Below, piece by piece: positions 37,368-46,122 of a stretch of DNA of 64,000 nucleotides; the stretch's first letter is position 1, and each line of letters starts with the position of its first letter. The notes below the pieces were generated by a model. That model was not told the origin of the DNA, made no database searches, and saw nothing but the letters and a program-made list of their open reading frames with translations. The translations under genes were made by a program, and so were the position numbers. Source of the stretch: Curvibacter sp. GWA2_63_95 (lineage in GTDB: Bacteria; Pseudomonadota; Gammaproteobacteria; Burkholderiales; Burkholderiaceae_C); assembly GCA_001795455.1 (NCBI GenBank), contig MGPB01000001.1, positions 62,001 through 126,000 of the forward strand, in the 5' to 3' direction.

Positions 37368-38486
37368 ATGCACATCAAAGACTTTACGGACACCGCCAAT
37401 CTGGTGGTGGAACTGCGCTTGCAGGATTTGAAGGATGCCGCGCGGGAGGGTTTGCTTACCGAGACGCAGGCGCAGACGCTGTGGCAGCGCTGGAGCCACA
37501 GCACCCCCGCGCACCCCCAGCCGCCGCTGCCCACTGCGCCCACCGCGGGGCCTTCGTTTGGCTTTGTGAATGTGCTGTATTACTTTGGCGGGTTGGTGGC
37601 CATTGGTGCCATGAGCCTCTTTATGACGCTGGGTTTTCAGTCGCTGGGTGCGGGCGCTTTGCTGGCCATTGCGCTGGCCTACATGGTGGCTTGCTTCAAG
37701 GTGGCGGACCACTTCAAGGTGCGTGGTCTGGCTGTGCCAGCCGGGCTACTGGCCACGCTGGCGGTGTTCCTGGTGCCATTGGCCGTGTGGAGCGCACAGA
37801 GCCTGGCCGGACTGTGGCCGCCAGGCGGTTCCGACGCGTTCTCCAGCTACCACACGCGTATCGACTGGCGCTGGCTCACCCTTGAATTTGCCACGCTGGC
37901 GGCAGGTGTGGTGATGCTGTGGCGCTACCGCCTGCCGTTCATGGTGATGCCACTGGCGCTAACGCTCTGGTACATGAGTATGGATGTAGCCAATGCCCTG
38001 CTCGACGACCACAGTTGGGAGTGGACGTTCATGCGCGATATGTCGCTGGTGTTTGGTATTGGCACGGTGGCCGTGGCCTTGTGGGTGGATGTGCGCAGCC
38101 GCCTGTCCAGGACCGCGGAGTGGCGACAGGACTTTGCGTTTTGGCTCTACATGTTTGGCACCGTGATGTTCTGGTGCGGCCTGAGCCTGCGCGACTCTGA
38201 TTCGGAACTGGGCAAGTTTGTCTACGCCTTGATCAACCTGGCCATGGTGTTGGCGGGCGCAGCCATTGGGCGGCGTGTGTTCACGGTGTTTGGTGCACTG
38301 GGTGTGGCGCTGTACCTGGGCCATTTGTCGCACGAGGTGTTTCAGGACAGCCTGCTGTTCCCGCTCGCACTCACGCTGCTGGGTCTGGGGGTGGTGGCGC
38401 TGGGCGTCTGGTGGCAGCGGCACGAAGTGGCCATTGCGGCGCGGCTGGCGCGCTATGTGCCGGTGGGGCTGCAGCCGCGTAGCTGA
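37368..38486 (+). CDS. Large polytopic membrane protein (DUF2157-like)
   Basis: A 372-residue protein with a short N-terminal helical region (residues 1-55) and then about ten transmembrane helices. The N-terminal part (ELRLQDLKDAAREGLLTETQAQTLW) followed by a Pro/Ala-rich linker and membrane helices resembles DUF2157 proteins, whose function is unknown. The start is the ATG at 37368. A strong terminator follows the stop by 16 bp. Confidence 0.6.
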   Translation: MHIKDFTDTANLVVELRLQDLKDAAREGLLTETQAQTLWQRWSHSTPAHPQPPLPTAPTAGPSFGFVNVLYYFGGLVAIGAMSLFMTLGFQSLGAGALLAIALAYMVACFKVADHFKVRGLAVPAGLLATLAVFLVPLAVWSAQSLAGLWPPGGSDAFSSYHTRIDWRWLTLEFATLAAGVVMLWRYRLPFMVMPLALTLWYMSMDVANALLDDHSWEWTFMRDMSLVFGIGTVAVALWVDVRSRLSRTAEWRQDFAFWLYMFGTVMFWCGLSLRDSDSELGKFVYALINLAMVLAGAAIGRRVFTVFGALGVALYLGHLSHEVFQDSLLFPLALTLLGLGVVALGVWWQRHEVAIAARLARYVPVGLQPRS

Positions 38487-38502
38487 CGCGGAACGCGAGC
38501 AT

Positions 38503-38535
38503 AAAAAAAGCGCACTGCAAGCAGTGCGCTTTTTT
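38503..38535. terminator. Bidirectional rho-independent terminator
   Basis: A 10-bp stem AGCGCACTGC-AA-GCAGTGCGCT flanked by A residues on the left and T residues on the right. It separates the convergent membrane protein and LivK-type genes and can serve both strands. Confidence 0.9.
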
Positions 38536-38577
38536 GCTGGCAGGGCCACGTGTGTGGCCCATGGACAGCGGTGTGAC

Positions 38578-39726
38578 TTAGCGGATCACGGAAACTTTTT
38601 CCAGCTTGCCGCCCTTGACAGTCTTCAAGGTCAAAGCGCCGTTCAGGATGTCGCCCTTGTTGTCAAAGGAGATGTTGCCTGTCACGCCCTTGAAGTCTTT
38701 GGTAGCGGCCAGCACGGGCAGGTACTTGGCGGGGTCAGAAGAACCAGCCTTGACCATGGCAGCGACCATGACCTTCACGCCGTCGTAAACGTAGGGTGCG
38801 TACACTTGCACGTCAGCGTTGAACTTGGCCTTGAACTTCTTGTCGAAGTCAGCACGTGCTTTTTCGAACGGGCTACCAGCTTCGATACCACCGGCTTCTG
38901 CGCAGAACACTTGGTTGTCAGCCACTGCGTCACCAGCCAGCTTCACCAGTTCGGTGGAGCAGATGCCGTCGCCACCCAAGAACTTGGCGTTGATACCCAA
39001 GGACTTCATCTGGCGCAGCATGGGGCCGGCCACAGCGTCCATACCGCCGAAGAACACGACGTCAGCCTTCTTGCCCTTGATGGTGGTCAGGATGGCGTTG
39101 AAGTCAGTGGCTTTGTCGGTGGTGAATTCAGTAGCGACCACGTTGCCACCAGCGGCCTTGACAGCCTTGGTGAATTCTTGCGCCACACCTTGGCCGTACG
39201 CAGTACGGTCGTCGATCACGGCGATGGCCTTGCCCTTCAGGGTAGACACAGCGTATTTGCCCAGGGTGCCGCCCAATTGAGCGTCGTCAGCCACCAGACG
39301 GAAGGCGGTCTTGAAGCCTTGGCGTGTGTACTTGGGGTTGGTGGCGGAAGGAGAAACTTGGGGGATGCCGGCTTCGGAGTAGATGCTGGAAGCGGGGATG
39401 GTGGTGCCGGAGTTCAGGTGACCAATAACGCCAGCCACTTTTGCGTCAGCCAGCTTCTGGGCAACTGCAGTGCCTTGCTTGGGGTCTGCAGCGTCGTCTT
39501 CGGTCATCAGCTTCAGGGTGACCTTCTTGCCGCCGATGGTCACGCCAGCAGCGTTGAGTTCTTCCACGGCCAGGATAGCGCCGTTTTCGTTGTCTTTACC
39601 CAGGTGGGCGATCGCGCCGCTGGTGGGGCCAACGTGAGCGATGGTGACAACAGCGTTTTGCGCAAATGCCATGCCGGTAGACAGAGCGATAGCTGCTGCT
39701 GCGACGGTTTTCAACTTCATCAACAT
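38578..39726 (-). CDS. LivK-type branched-chain amino acid binding protein
   Basis: A 382-residue periplasmic binding protein of the Leu/Ile/Val type. Signal peptide VAAAAIALSTGMAFA before QNAVV. Mature signatures are HVGPTSGAIAHLGKDNENGA, ADAKVAGVIGHLNSG and KGKKADVVFFGGMD. GGAG sits five bases before the ATG at 39726; an ATG 6 bp further in is the alternative. No liv permease or ATPase genes are near. Its codon choice looks more biased than that of most neighbours, suggesting high expression; this is an impression, not a measurement. It is paralogous to the gene at 40561. Confidence 0.88.
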   Translation of the reverse strand: MLMKLKTVAAAAIALSTGMAFAQNAVVTIAHVGPTSGAIAHLGKDNENGAILAVEELNAAGVTIGGKKVTLKLMTEDDAADPKQGTAVAQKLADAKVAGVIGHLNSGTTIPASSIYSEAGIPQVSPSATNPKYTRQGFKTAFRLVADDAQLGGTLGKYAVSTLKGKAIAVIDDRTAYGQGVAQEFTKAVKAAGGNVVATEFTTDKATDFNAILTTIKGKKADVVFFGGMDAVAGPMLRQMKSLGINAKFLGGDGICSTELVKLAGDAVADNQVFCAEAGGIEAGSPFEKARADFDKKFKAKFNADVQVYAPYVYDGVKVMVAAMVKAGSSDPAKYLPVLAATKDFKGVTGNISFDNKGDILNGALTLKTVKGGKLEKVSVIR

Positions 39727-39942
39727 AAGAACTCCAGGTAAAAAAAATCGTGAATTAATTTCCACAACGCGGACGTTAGCGCAAGTCACAGGCACTGGAC
39801 ATGAGGCTTGTACTTAGGTCCTTGTTGTATTCAAAGATCTAATGATGCATGAATTTCATTACTCCCAAAACCGGGAATCGTAGGTGAAAACCCGTATTCA
39901 TTTGGTGCTTGTGCGGGGAGTGCGCACCGCACCAGTGCATGG

Positions 39943-40533
39943 TTAGCCCAGCAGTGTTTTTGCAAAAGCGTTGATGGATTCCAGATCGGGCTTGAGCGCG
40001 GTGTAGTGCAGGCCTTCGCGGACCAGTGTGGCGCGCAGGCCGCGGTCCACGCCGCGGGCCTGGTCTTCATCCTGAAAGCGGCCGGTGTGCACGTATTTCT
40101 TGTCGCCACGCTCCACAAATACATTGATGTTGTCGTGTTGCCGGTACCACTCCAGAATTTGCGCGCGGGTCTTGGCCACGTCGCAAATGTTCTCGGGGTA
40201 GTTTTCGTTGTAGTACAGCACCTGGGGCAGGGAGCACTCGGTGATGAGGAACTGCACCTGCCCGTCGAGCAGGTTAAGCATTTCATACTGTCGTTGGGCG
40301 ATGAAGTACTGGTTTTTGAGCACTTCAAAGTTTTGCTGCCAGACCAGTGACTTGGCGTAGTCGGGGATGGTCTCTACCGTCTTGGTGTGCAGGTGCAGGT
40401 AAAGAATGATGGCCGAGGAGATGAGCGACTTGTCACACCCCGGCCCGCCGATGACGTTGATGACCTTGGTGGGGTACAGGCGCATCTTGGTTTCGGGCAA
40501 GGTGTTGGGCACTGTGGTGTAACGCAAGGTCAT
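39943..40533 (-). CDS. P-loop-like protein of unknown function
   Basis: A 196-residue protein that looks like a small AAA-type ATP-binding protein (AAA_28/NadR-kinase-like). The loop is VIGGPGCDKSLISSA: it keeps G-x4-Lys-Ser geometry but has Asp in place of Gly before the Lys. Later parts (FLITECSLPQVLYY and NINVFVERGDKKYVHTGRFQ) fit the Walker B/lid regions. T4-like and other phage genomes carry related proteins, to my knowledge. The start is the ATG at 40533 with AGGAG six bases upstream. It lies between two LivK-type genes on the same strand, 27 bp after one. Function not known. Confidence 0.6.
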   Translation of the reverse strand: MTLRYTTVPNTLPETKMRLYPTKVINVIGGPGCDKSLISSAIILYLHLHTKTVETIPDYAKSLVWQQNFEVLKNQYFIAQRQYEMLNLLDGQVQFLITECSLPQVLYYNENYPENICDVAKTRAQILEWYRQHDNINVFVERGDKKYVHTGRFQDEDQARGVDRGLRATLVREGLHYTALKPDLESINAFAKTLLG

Positions 40534-40560
40534 AGGCATCTCCTGCTGACGGGGGGGGGC

Positions 40561-41721
40561 TTACCAGTTGTCGGAGCGCATCTGCGATTCCCACAGACCG
40601 CCGTTGGCACTGTACACCCCAATCACGCCGTAGCGCTGCTCGCCCTTTTCGTCCCATTTCATGGAGCCGGTGACGGGTGCGTAGCCGTCGATCTTTTTGA
40701 GTGTGGTGGTGATGTCCTGGGGTTTGGCCGATTCGGCGCGGCGGATGGCTGCCGCCAGCACGTACATGGCGTCGTAGGTGTAGTGACCGGCGTAGGCGGG
40801 CTCGATCTTGTACTTGGCGCGGTACTTGTCCAGGAAGGCGCCACCCGCGGTGAATTCACGCGCCTCCAGGATGGGAGAGGTGGCAAACAGGCCGCTGGCC
40901 ACACCGGCACCTTTCAGCATGAGCGTGGTCTTGATGGTGTCGCCGCCCAGCACTTTGATGTTGGTGTAGCTGATGGCCTTGAGCGCGTCGAGCAGGGCCA
41001 CGATCTGGAAGTCGTTGAGGGTGGAAACCACCACTTCCACGCCGGTCTCCTTGATCTTGGCGGCCACTTCTTCAAATTTGGTGGTCTTGTCGTCGAACGA
41101 CTGTTGCAGCACCACCTCTTTCTTGGCCGCCTTGAGCTGTGTGCCGGCTCCGGCAGCCAGGTCTTTGCCATAGGGGGTGCCATCGTCCAGCAGGGCGAAC
41201 TTGGTGCCCGAGAACTGTGATGCCGAGTAGCTGCCAATGGCCTTGGCTTGCAGCTTGTCGTTGGCCACCAGGCGGAAGGTGGTGTCCAGACCCAGCTCGG
41301 TGTACTTGGGGTTGGTGGAGATGGCCAGCTGCGGGATGCCCTTGGCGGCATAAATGGGGGCGGCGGCAATGCTCACGCCGGAGTTCAGGTGGCCAATGAC
41401 AGCCACCACGCCGGCGTCCACCAGTTGCTGGGCCACCTCTTTGCCGGTTTCCGCGTTGGCGCGGTCATCCACCGCCACCACTTCAAAGGTCACGGTCTTG
41501 CCCTTGACCTTGTAGCCTTCCTTGTTGAGTTCTTCCACTGCCATGTTCACGCCATTGAGCAAGTCCTGGCCCAGGGCCGAGAGGTTGCCGGTGAGCGGCT
41601 GGGCCACGCCGATTTTGATGACCGAAGGGACGGAATCGCAACCCTGGAGCAGGGCGCTGGAGAGAACAGCGGACAGGGCCAACAGGCGCACAGCGCCGCG
41701 GCGCGAGAGATTCAGTTGCAT
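40561..41721 (-). CDS. LivK-type binding lipoprotein
   Basis: A 386-residue branched-chain amino acid-type binding protein. It has a lipoprotein signal (LSAVLSSALLQG then Cys27), so it should be anchored to a membrane rather than free. The mature start is SVIKIGVAQPLTGNLSALGQDLLNG, and the second half has VGGDT-like AFEVVAVDDR and GYAPVTGSMKWDEKGE. It is related to the gene at 38578, sharing the VIGHLNSG stretch. No transporter partners nearby. The start (ATG 41721) is set by the signal peptide; the frame is open further upstream but unstructured. Confidence 0.85.
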   Translation of the reverse strand: MQLNLSRRGAVRLLALSAVLSSALLQGCDSVPSVIKIGVAQPLTGNLSALGQDLLNGVNMAVEELNKEGYKVKGKTVTFEVVAVDDRANAETGKEVAQQLVDAGVVAVIGHLNSGVSIAAAPIYAAKGIPQLAISTNPKYTELGLDTTFRLVANDKLQAKAIGSYSASQFSGTKFALLDDGTPYGKDLAAGAGTQLKAAKKEVVLQQSFDDKTTKFEEVAAKIKETGVEVVVSTLNDFQIVALLDALKAISYTNIKVLGGDTIKTTLMLKGAGVASGLFATSPILEAREFTAGGAFLDKYRAKYKIEPAYAGHYTYDAMYVLAAAIRRAESAKPQDITTTLKKIDGYAPVTGSMKWDEKGEQRYGVIGVYSANGGLWESQMRSDNW

Positions 41722-41824
41722 CGTGGGGTTCCTGGTAGGAGAAGGGGCACATTGTAGGGAGGGAGCCTGTTCACGCAACCACCGTGCCACGCTGTCGGGC
41801 CTGTGGTTAACCCCTAGGAAACAC

Positions 41825-42685
41825 TCAATCACACTGCGACCGGTACTCCTTGAGTGCCTGGGCCTGTACTTTCTTGATGGTGCCATCCGCGGCCATGCGC
41901 CGCAGCACCGCGGTGACCCGTGGAACCAGGGCCGCATGACGCATGTGCAGGAAGTGAAAGCCCGGCGCGGTTTCCAGGGAGGGGTGCAGCAGCTGCACCT
42001 TGCGCAGGCCCAGTGTCTTGATCAGGCAGCTGTTGAAGCGCGAGTCCACCACGACATCGGTGCGGCCCATCTCCAGCTTGCGAAACAGGCTTTCCACATT
42101 GGTCGCGGTATCGGTGCGCATGCCTTGCAGCCGGGTCTCCAGATACCCGATACCGGCAATGTGGCCGATCACATAAGGCTGTAGCGAGGCATAACCGTTG
42201 GGGACAATGTCGGTGCGGGTGGCGTAGACCGCGGCCTCTTCGTAGGACACCGGCACCTCGATGCGCACCTGCGTCAGGGCGATATCCAGCGTGACGCCCA
42301 GGCCGACACCGTCGATCTCGTCGGCCAGCGCGTAGCCGCGCCGCACCGGGAGCTTGGTGTATTGCACTTCGACGCCCAGTTCTTGGTAGGCCAGCGCCAG
42401 CACACGCTGGGCCATGGTCACACTCAAGCGGTCTTCGGGCGGGATGGCAAATACAAGCGGTGTTGCGGCCTGGCCCCCCAGAGCCGCACCGGCCAGCGTG
42501 ACCAGCGCCCCGCACCGGCGCAGTGTGCGGCCGAGCACCTTGCGCAGTCCTGCTTGTTTGGGCCAGCTGCGGCTGGTGACTGCAAAGTTCGGCGTGCGGG
42601 CCTGGGGTTGGGCATGGGAGGTGGACATACCGCTCAGCGCGGCCCGCGCGCATACGCACATCCGTGCTCCACGGAGCAATGCCAT
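41825..42685 (-). CDS. Exported solute-binding-like protein
   Basis: A 286-residue protein of the type 2 periplasmic binding fold. AGGAGGAG lies four bases before the ATG at 42685, so that start is favoured although the signal-like hydrophobic stretch (LVTLAGAALGGQA) then comes late, near residues 60-75; an internal ATG at 42628 is possible. The binding-protein part begins LVFAIPPEDRLSVTMAQRVLALAY and includes SLFRKLEMGRTDVVVDSRF. It resembles the orphan binding proteins at 5457 and 35429 only in fold. Ligand unknown. It follows a LytTR regulator gene (25 bp away), on the same strand. Confidence 0.65.
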   Translation of the reverse strand: MALLRGARMCVCARAALSGMSTSHAQPQARTPNFAVTSRSWPKQAGLRKVLGRTLRRCGALVTLAGAALGGQAATPLVFAIPPEDRLSVTMAQRVLALAYQELGVEVQYTKLPVRRGYALADEIDGVGLGVTLDIALTQVRIEVPVSYEEAAVYATRTDIVPNGYASLQPYVIGHIAGIGYLETRLQGMRTDTATNVESLFRKLEMGRTDVVVDSRFNSCLIKTLGLRKVQLLHPSLETAPGFHFLHMRHAALVPRVTAVLRRMAADGTIKKVQAQALKEYRSQCD

Positions 42686-42710
42686 GGGACTCCTCCTTTT
42701 GCGTCAGCGC

Positions 42711-43535
42711 CTACATCGCCTTGAAGCGATGGGCATACAGCCGACTGACCGGGAGTCTTTCACTTCTGTGGTGCAAGGTCAAGCAGAGGCGCCCGGCCTC
42801 GTCGCGGTTGACGCTGCGGATGGCCTGCACCCGCACCACGGTACCGCGGTGGATTTGCCAGAACAGCTGGGCGTCGAGCTGGGGCAGCAGTTCCTTGAGC
42901 GGGGTGCGCAGCAGGTACTCCTGGGTGGTGGTGAGCACGCGCAGGTATTTGTCGGCGGCCTCCAGGTACAGCACGTCGCCTACCGGAATGATGTGGATGC
43001 TGTTGCCGATGCTGGCTTGCAGCACCTGCAGCGGCGGGGCAGCACTGGCTGCAGGGGCCAGCAGGCTGCGCAGTTGGGCCAAGGTGGCCTCCAGCAAGGT
43101 GTCATCTGCTCCTGTTTTAGGAGCTGCTTGCGCAGTATTGGCGAGGGTTGAATGCAGTTTTGACACTGTTTTCTGCAGACGTGCCGCCTGCACCGGCTTG
43201 AGCAGGTAGTCCACCGCTTGGGCCTCAAAGGCCTGCACGGCATACTGGTCGTACGCGGTCACAAATACCAGCGCGGGGAAGGGCTTCGCCCCCGGCCCGT
43301 CCAGGGGCCAGGTGTCTGCCAACTCGGCGGCAGCCTCCAGCCCGCTTTGGCCTGGCATGCGGATGTCAAAAAACAGCACATCGGGTTGTAGTGCCAGCGC
43401 GGCCTCTACGGCCGATACGCCGTCGCCCACCGTGCGCAGCACCTGCAGTGCGGGCCAGGCCTGGCCCAGTTCGGCCAGCAGGGCCTGGGCCAGCAGCGGT
43501 TCGTCTTCGGCAATCAGGGCGGTGGGAGGGTTCAT
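42711..43535 (-). CDS. LytTR-type response regulator
   Basis: A 274-residue regulator. The receiver domain (1-125) has the phospho-acceptor Asp57 in LFFDIRMPG and the Lys near KPVQ. A linker near 127-165 contains a repeat family A copy read as HSTLANTAQAAPKTGA. The C-terminal LytTR DNA-binding domain (about 170-270) includes VLYLEAADKYLRVLTT and LLPQLDAQLFWQIHRGTVV. It is paired with the histidine kinase upstream: stop and start overlap by 4 bp (ATGA). The target genes are not known; the downstream binding protein could be one. Confidence 0.9.
   Translation of the reverse strand: MNPPTALIAEDEPLLAQALLAELGQAWPALQVLRTVGDGVSAVEAALALQPDVLFFDIRMPGQSGLEAAAELADTWPLDGPGAKPFPALVFVTAYDQYAVQAFEAQAVDYLLKPVQAARLQKTVSKLHSTLANTAQAAPKTGADDTLLEATLAQLRSLLAPAASAAPPLQVLQASIGNSIHIIPVGDVLYLEAADKYLRVLTTTQEYLLRTPLKELLPQLDAQLFWQIHRGTVVRVQAIRSVNRDEAGRLCLTLHHRSERLPVSRLYAHRFKAM
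43107..43163 (-). repeat. Repeat family A inside the LytTR regulator linker
   Basis: A copy in the sense direction of the gene: CAACCCTCGCC, ATACTGCGCAAGCAGCTCC and AGGAGC. It encodes the interdomain linker between receiver and LytTR domains, where insertions are easy to tolerate. Confidence 0.7.
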
Positions 43536-44599
43536 GATTTTAAGGGAAAAGTGATGCTAACCCGCGTACCACCTGCGCGAGCAGCTTCTATTTTGATAGC
43601 GCCCATGGCGCCGAACGTGGTGCGCAGCCGGTCTTGCACCTGCTGCAGGCCAAAGCCCGCGCGCCGGGTGTCGGGCGGCGGCATGCCCAGTCCGCTGTCC
43701 TCGACCTCCAGGCACAGCAGCTCGCCTTGGCGGGTGGCGCTGATGCGTACGCTGCCACCTTCCACCTTGGGCTCCAGCCCGTGCTGGATGCTGTTTTCTA
43801 CCAAGGGCTGCAGCAGCAGGGGCGGCACGCAGCACTGGCGCAGGGCGTCAGGCAGCTCCAGCGTGAAGCGCAGGCGCGGCCCCATGCGGATGGCCATGAG
43901 CTCCAGGTAGTCTTCCAGGCGGGCAAATTCGCTGTCCAGTGTGTGCGGGCGGCTGGCGTCGGCGCGTGAGGCGTTGAGGGTGGCGCGCAGGTAGTCAATC
44001 ATGTGGTCCAGCATGGTCTGGGCGCGCACTGGGTCCAGGGCGATGAGGGCGCGCAGGTTGGCCAGCGTGTTGAACAGCATGTGGGGCTCCAGCTGCGTTT
44101 CGAGCAGGCGCAACTGGGCTTCGCTGGCCTGGCGGCGTGCGGCTTCGGCTTTTTCGCGTTCGATCGCCAGCACCTCGCGGCTGACGAACTCGTGCGTGAG
44201 CACGGTGCCTGCCACCAGGCTCAAAAACAGCATGCCCCAGGCTTTGTGGGGCGAGGTCATCCAGTAGTGAAACGCGCTGCCGCCCAGAATCAGGTCGGCC
44301 ACAAAATTGCCGAAGAAAAAACCCAGCACCACCCCGATGGGGACGATCGCCAGCAGGCGACGCATCTGGGTGGACCAGTCGTGCAGGAAAAAGAAACGTC
44401 CCACATCGATGACCGCACCAATGCTCAGGCCGATGCACTGGGAATAGACCAGGTTGTCCCACAGACCATGGTCGCCAAACAGGGTGATGCCAATGGCAAT
44501 CACGGTGTTGAGCGTGAGGGTCTTCCACAGGCCCTGGCCCAGGGTGGTGAAGTGTCTGCGTGTCATGCTGGCAAGTATGCCGTCAGCCATTGGCTCCAC
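43532..44599 (-). CDS. LytS-family sensor histidine kinase
   Basis: A 355-residue membrane kinase. Four or so transmembrane helices occupy residues 25-135. The His-kinase box is LETQLEPHMLFNTLANLRA with His173, and the HATPase region runs from about 250 to 350 (ENSIQHGLEP, DSGLGMPPP, GFGLQQVQDRL). It lacks a periplasmic sensor domain of size. It phosphorylates the LytTR regulator that overlaps its stop by 4 bp. The C-terminal end (AIKIEAARAGG) is similar to the antisense reading of repeat family A. Starts at 44599 or 44590 are both possible. Confidence 0.88.
   Translation of the reverse strand: MEPMADGILASMTRRHFTTLGQGLWKTLTLNTVIAIGITLFGDHGLWDNLVYSQCIGLSIGAVIDVGRFFFLHDWSTQMRRLLAIVPIGVVLGFFFGNFVADLILGGSAFHYWMTSPHKAWGMLFLSLVAGTVLTHEFVSREVLAIEREKAEAARRQASEAQLRLLETQLEPHMLFNTLANLRALIALDPVRAQTMLDHMIDYLRATLNASRADASRPHTLDSEFARLEDYLELMAIRMGPRLRFTLELPDALRQCCVPPLLLQPLVENSIQHGLEPKVEGGSVRISATRQGELLCLEVEDSGLGMPPPDTRRAGFGLQQVQDRLRTTFGAMGAIKIEAARAGGTRVSITFPLKS
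43566..43600 (+). repeat. Partial repeat family A in the kinase C-terminus
   Basis: The 3' half of the family (CTGCGCGAGCAGCTTCTATTT then GATAGC, given here as two parts CTGCGCGAGCAGCTTC and GATAGCG) lies within the last codons of the histidine kinase gene and is read antisense as AIKIEAARAGG. The 5' half is not visible. Confidence 0.45.
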
Positions 44600-44645
44600 G
44601 CCTGTTGGCCCAGGTCGCGCTGTTGCATGGGATGTCCTGCACCGG

Positions 44646-45284
44646 TCAGGCTGGGGGGATGCGGTGCAGGCGGCGGATCAGCCATTCGGCCACCAGCAGG
44701 TTGGGTACCCAACTTAGCCAGGCAATGGCGCGGTACGCATCCTCAAATGGGAGGCCGGCCATCAGGCTGGCGGGAATGTAGAGCCGCAGCGTGATGGCCG
44801 CCATGGTGAGCGCGTAGCTGCGCAGCATCCAGTCCCGGTGAGCCGTTCGATCACCCCGGCGCATGGCCAAGAAGCCCGCACCCGTACTGCACAGCCACAG
44901 CATGGCCGCCAGCCCGAAGCCCCACGCGGAGACCGGTCCGCCCTGGGCCTCCAGGGCCATGGACAAGCCGCTGGTGCCGCCCAGCACAACCGCCAGCACA
45001 TACAGGCGCCCCAACCAGCGGTGCAACAGGAGGTGGCGGGTGCGAATGGCGCGGTTGACCTGCAGGGCACCGACCACCAGCGCCACCGGGCTGCACACCA
45101 TGTGCAGCAGTGCGCCCACCGGGTGGCGGGCAAACAGGCTGGCGGCAAAGTCCGGCCGGGTGCTGGTCAATACCAGCCAGAAGGCATAGCCAGCCACGCC
45201 CAGTGCCAGCAGCATCAGGGTGGACCACCTAGCCCATTGCGCAAGGCCATAGGGTGCTGGAAAGAGAGAGTTTGTTGTCGACAT
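44646..45284 (-). CDS. DUF2306 membrane protein
   Basis: A 212-residue inner membrane protein with about six hydrophobic segments. The DUF2306 features are HPVGALLHMVCSPVALVVGALQ and RHLLLHRWLGRLYVLAV in the middle, and AHRDWMLRSYALTMAAITLR near residue 150. Histidines in these segments could bind haem or metal, but the function is not established. It is downstream of the MipA/OmpV gene on the same strand (24 bp apart). Confidence 0.75.
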   Translation of the reverse strand: MSTTNSLFPAPYGLAQWARWSTLMLLALGVAGYAFWLVLTSTRPDFAASLFARHPVGALLHMVCSPVALVVGALQVNRAIRTRHLLLHRWLGRLYVLAVVLGGTSGLSMALEAQGGPVSAWGFGLAAMLWLCSTGAGFLAMRRGDRTAHRDWMLRSYALTMAAITLRLYIPASLMAGLPFEDAYRAIAWLSWVPNLLVAEWLIRRLHRIPPA

Positions 45285-45308
45285 GGTGTGGGCCTTCGTG
45301 GATCGGGG

Positions 45309-46112
45309 TCAGAAGGCGTATGTCAGTGCCAGCACCGCAGCATTGGCATTGCTGCTGCGTGCGACCGGGCTGTTTTTGGCAGCATCGCCCAGCACACTGC
45401 CCGACACGATGGTGGTGACAAAGGTGCGCGGGTTGAGGGCGTAGGTGAGGGATACGCCCAGCCGGGTGTCGCGCAGGCCTGCGTCGGGGGTGTAGAGGGC
45501 GTAGCCACTGCGGGCGGCTTGTGGGGCGTCGACCCCAAAGTAGCTTTGCATGTGCTGGCGGTCGGCCAGGGTCGCGCTGAGTTGGGTGCCCAGGCGCCAC
45601 TGGGGTGCCAGCGCCACCGAGTAGCCCACGCCCAGGTTCACCACCGTGCCATTGCTGCTTGGGCCCGAGCCCCAGCGCACCGAGCCGGTGAGCGCCAGGC
45701 CTTCAGCCGGGGCGTAGGTGACAAAGCCACCGACTTCGGGCTTGGCATCCACATCGCCCATGCCGCGCAGGGCCGCGTTGTCGCCGCTCGGGCGGCCCAG
45801 GTCCGCTGTCAGGCGCAGGCCGTAGTGCAGGGCCGGGTTTTTGGAGAAGTTGTAGCCCACGCCATTGTCCAGCCCGGCGAACCAACCGTTGGCCCACTGG
45901 TAGCCCAAGGCGGGAAACCCCAGCGTCTTGCGCTGGTCACTGCCCAGGTATTCCGGGGTCGACACGATGGCCAAGCCTATCGTGCCGCCATCGGCGCCGG
46001 GTGCGGCGTTATGCAGTTGCACCGAATCAAAGGTTTGGGCAGCGGTTGGAAGCACCACACCCAGCAGGGCGGACCAGAGGGCGAGGCGCGTGGTGGAGGT
46101 GGAAGCTGGCAT
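45309..46112 (-). CDS. MipA/OmpV family outer membrane protein
   Basis: A 267-residue outer membrane protein. The signal peptide (LALWSALLGVVLPTAA before QTFD) is followed by repeated amphipathic strands. The C-terminal residue is Phe (LTYAF). Hallmarks of the family are STPEYLGSDQRKTLGFPALGYQ and NGVGYNFSKNP. The family includes MltA-interacting MipA and OmpV; the role here is uncertain. GAGGAG precedes the ATG at 46112. It is followed by the DUF2306 gene. Confidence 0.85.
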   Translation of the reverse strand: MPASTSTTRLALWSALLGVVLPTAAQTFDSVQLHNAAPGADGGTIGLAIVSTPEYLGSDQRKTLGFPALGYQWANGWFAGLDNGVGYNFSKNPALHYGLRLTADLGRPSGDNAALRGMGDVDAKPEVGGFVTYAPAEGLALTGSVRWGSGPSSNGTVVNLGVGYSVALAPQWRLGTQLSATLADRQHMQSYFGVDAPQAARSGYALYTPDAGLRDTRLGVSLTYALNPRTFVTTIVSGSVLGDAAKNSPVARSSNANAAVLALTYAF

Positions 46113-46122
46113 GGGGTGCTCC

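Noticed and set aside
38266-39741. A 491-codon plus-strand open frame over the LivK-type gene
   Set aside because: Antisense shadow of the binding-protein gene and read-through of the membrane protein end and the terminator.
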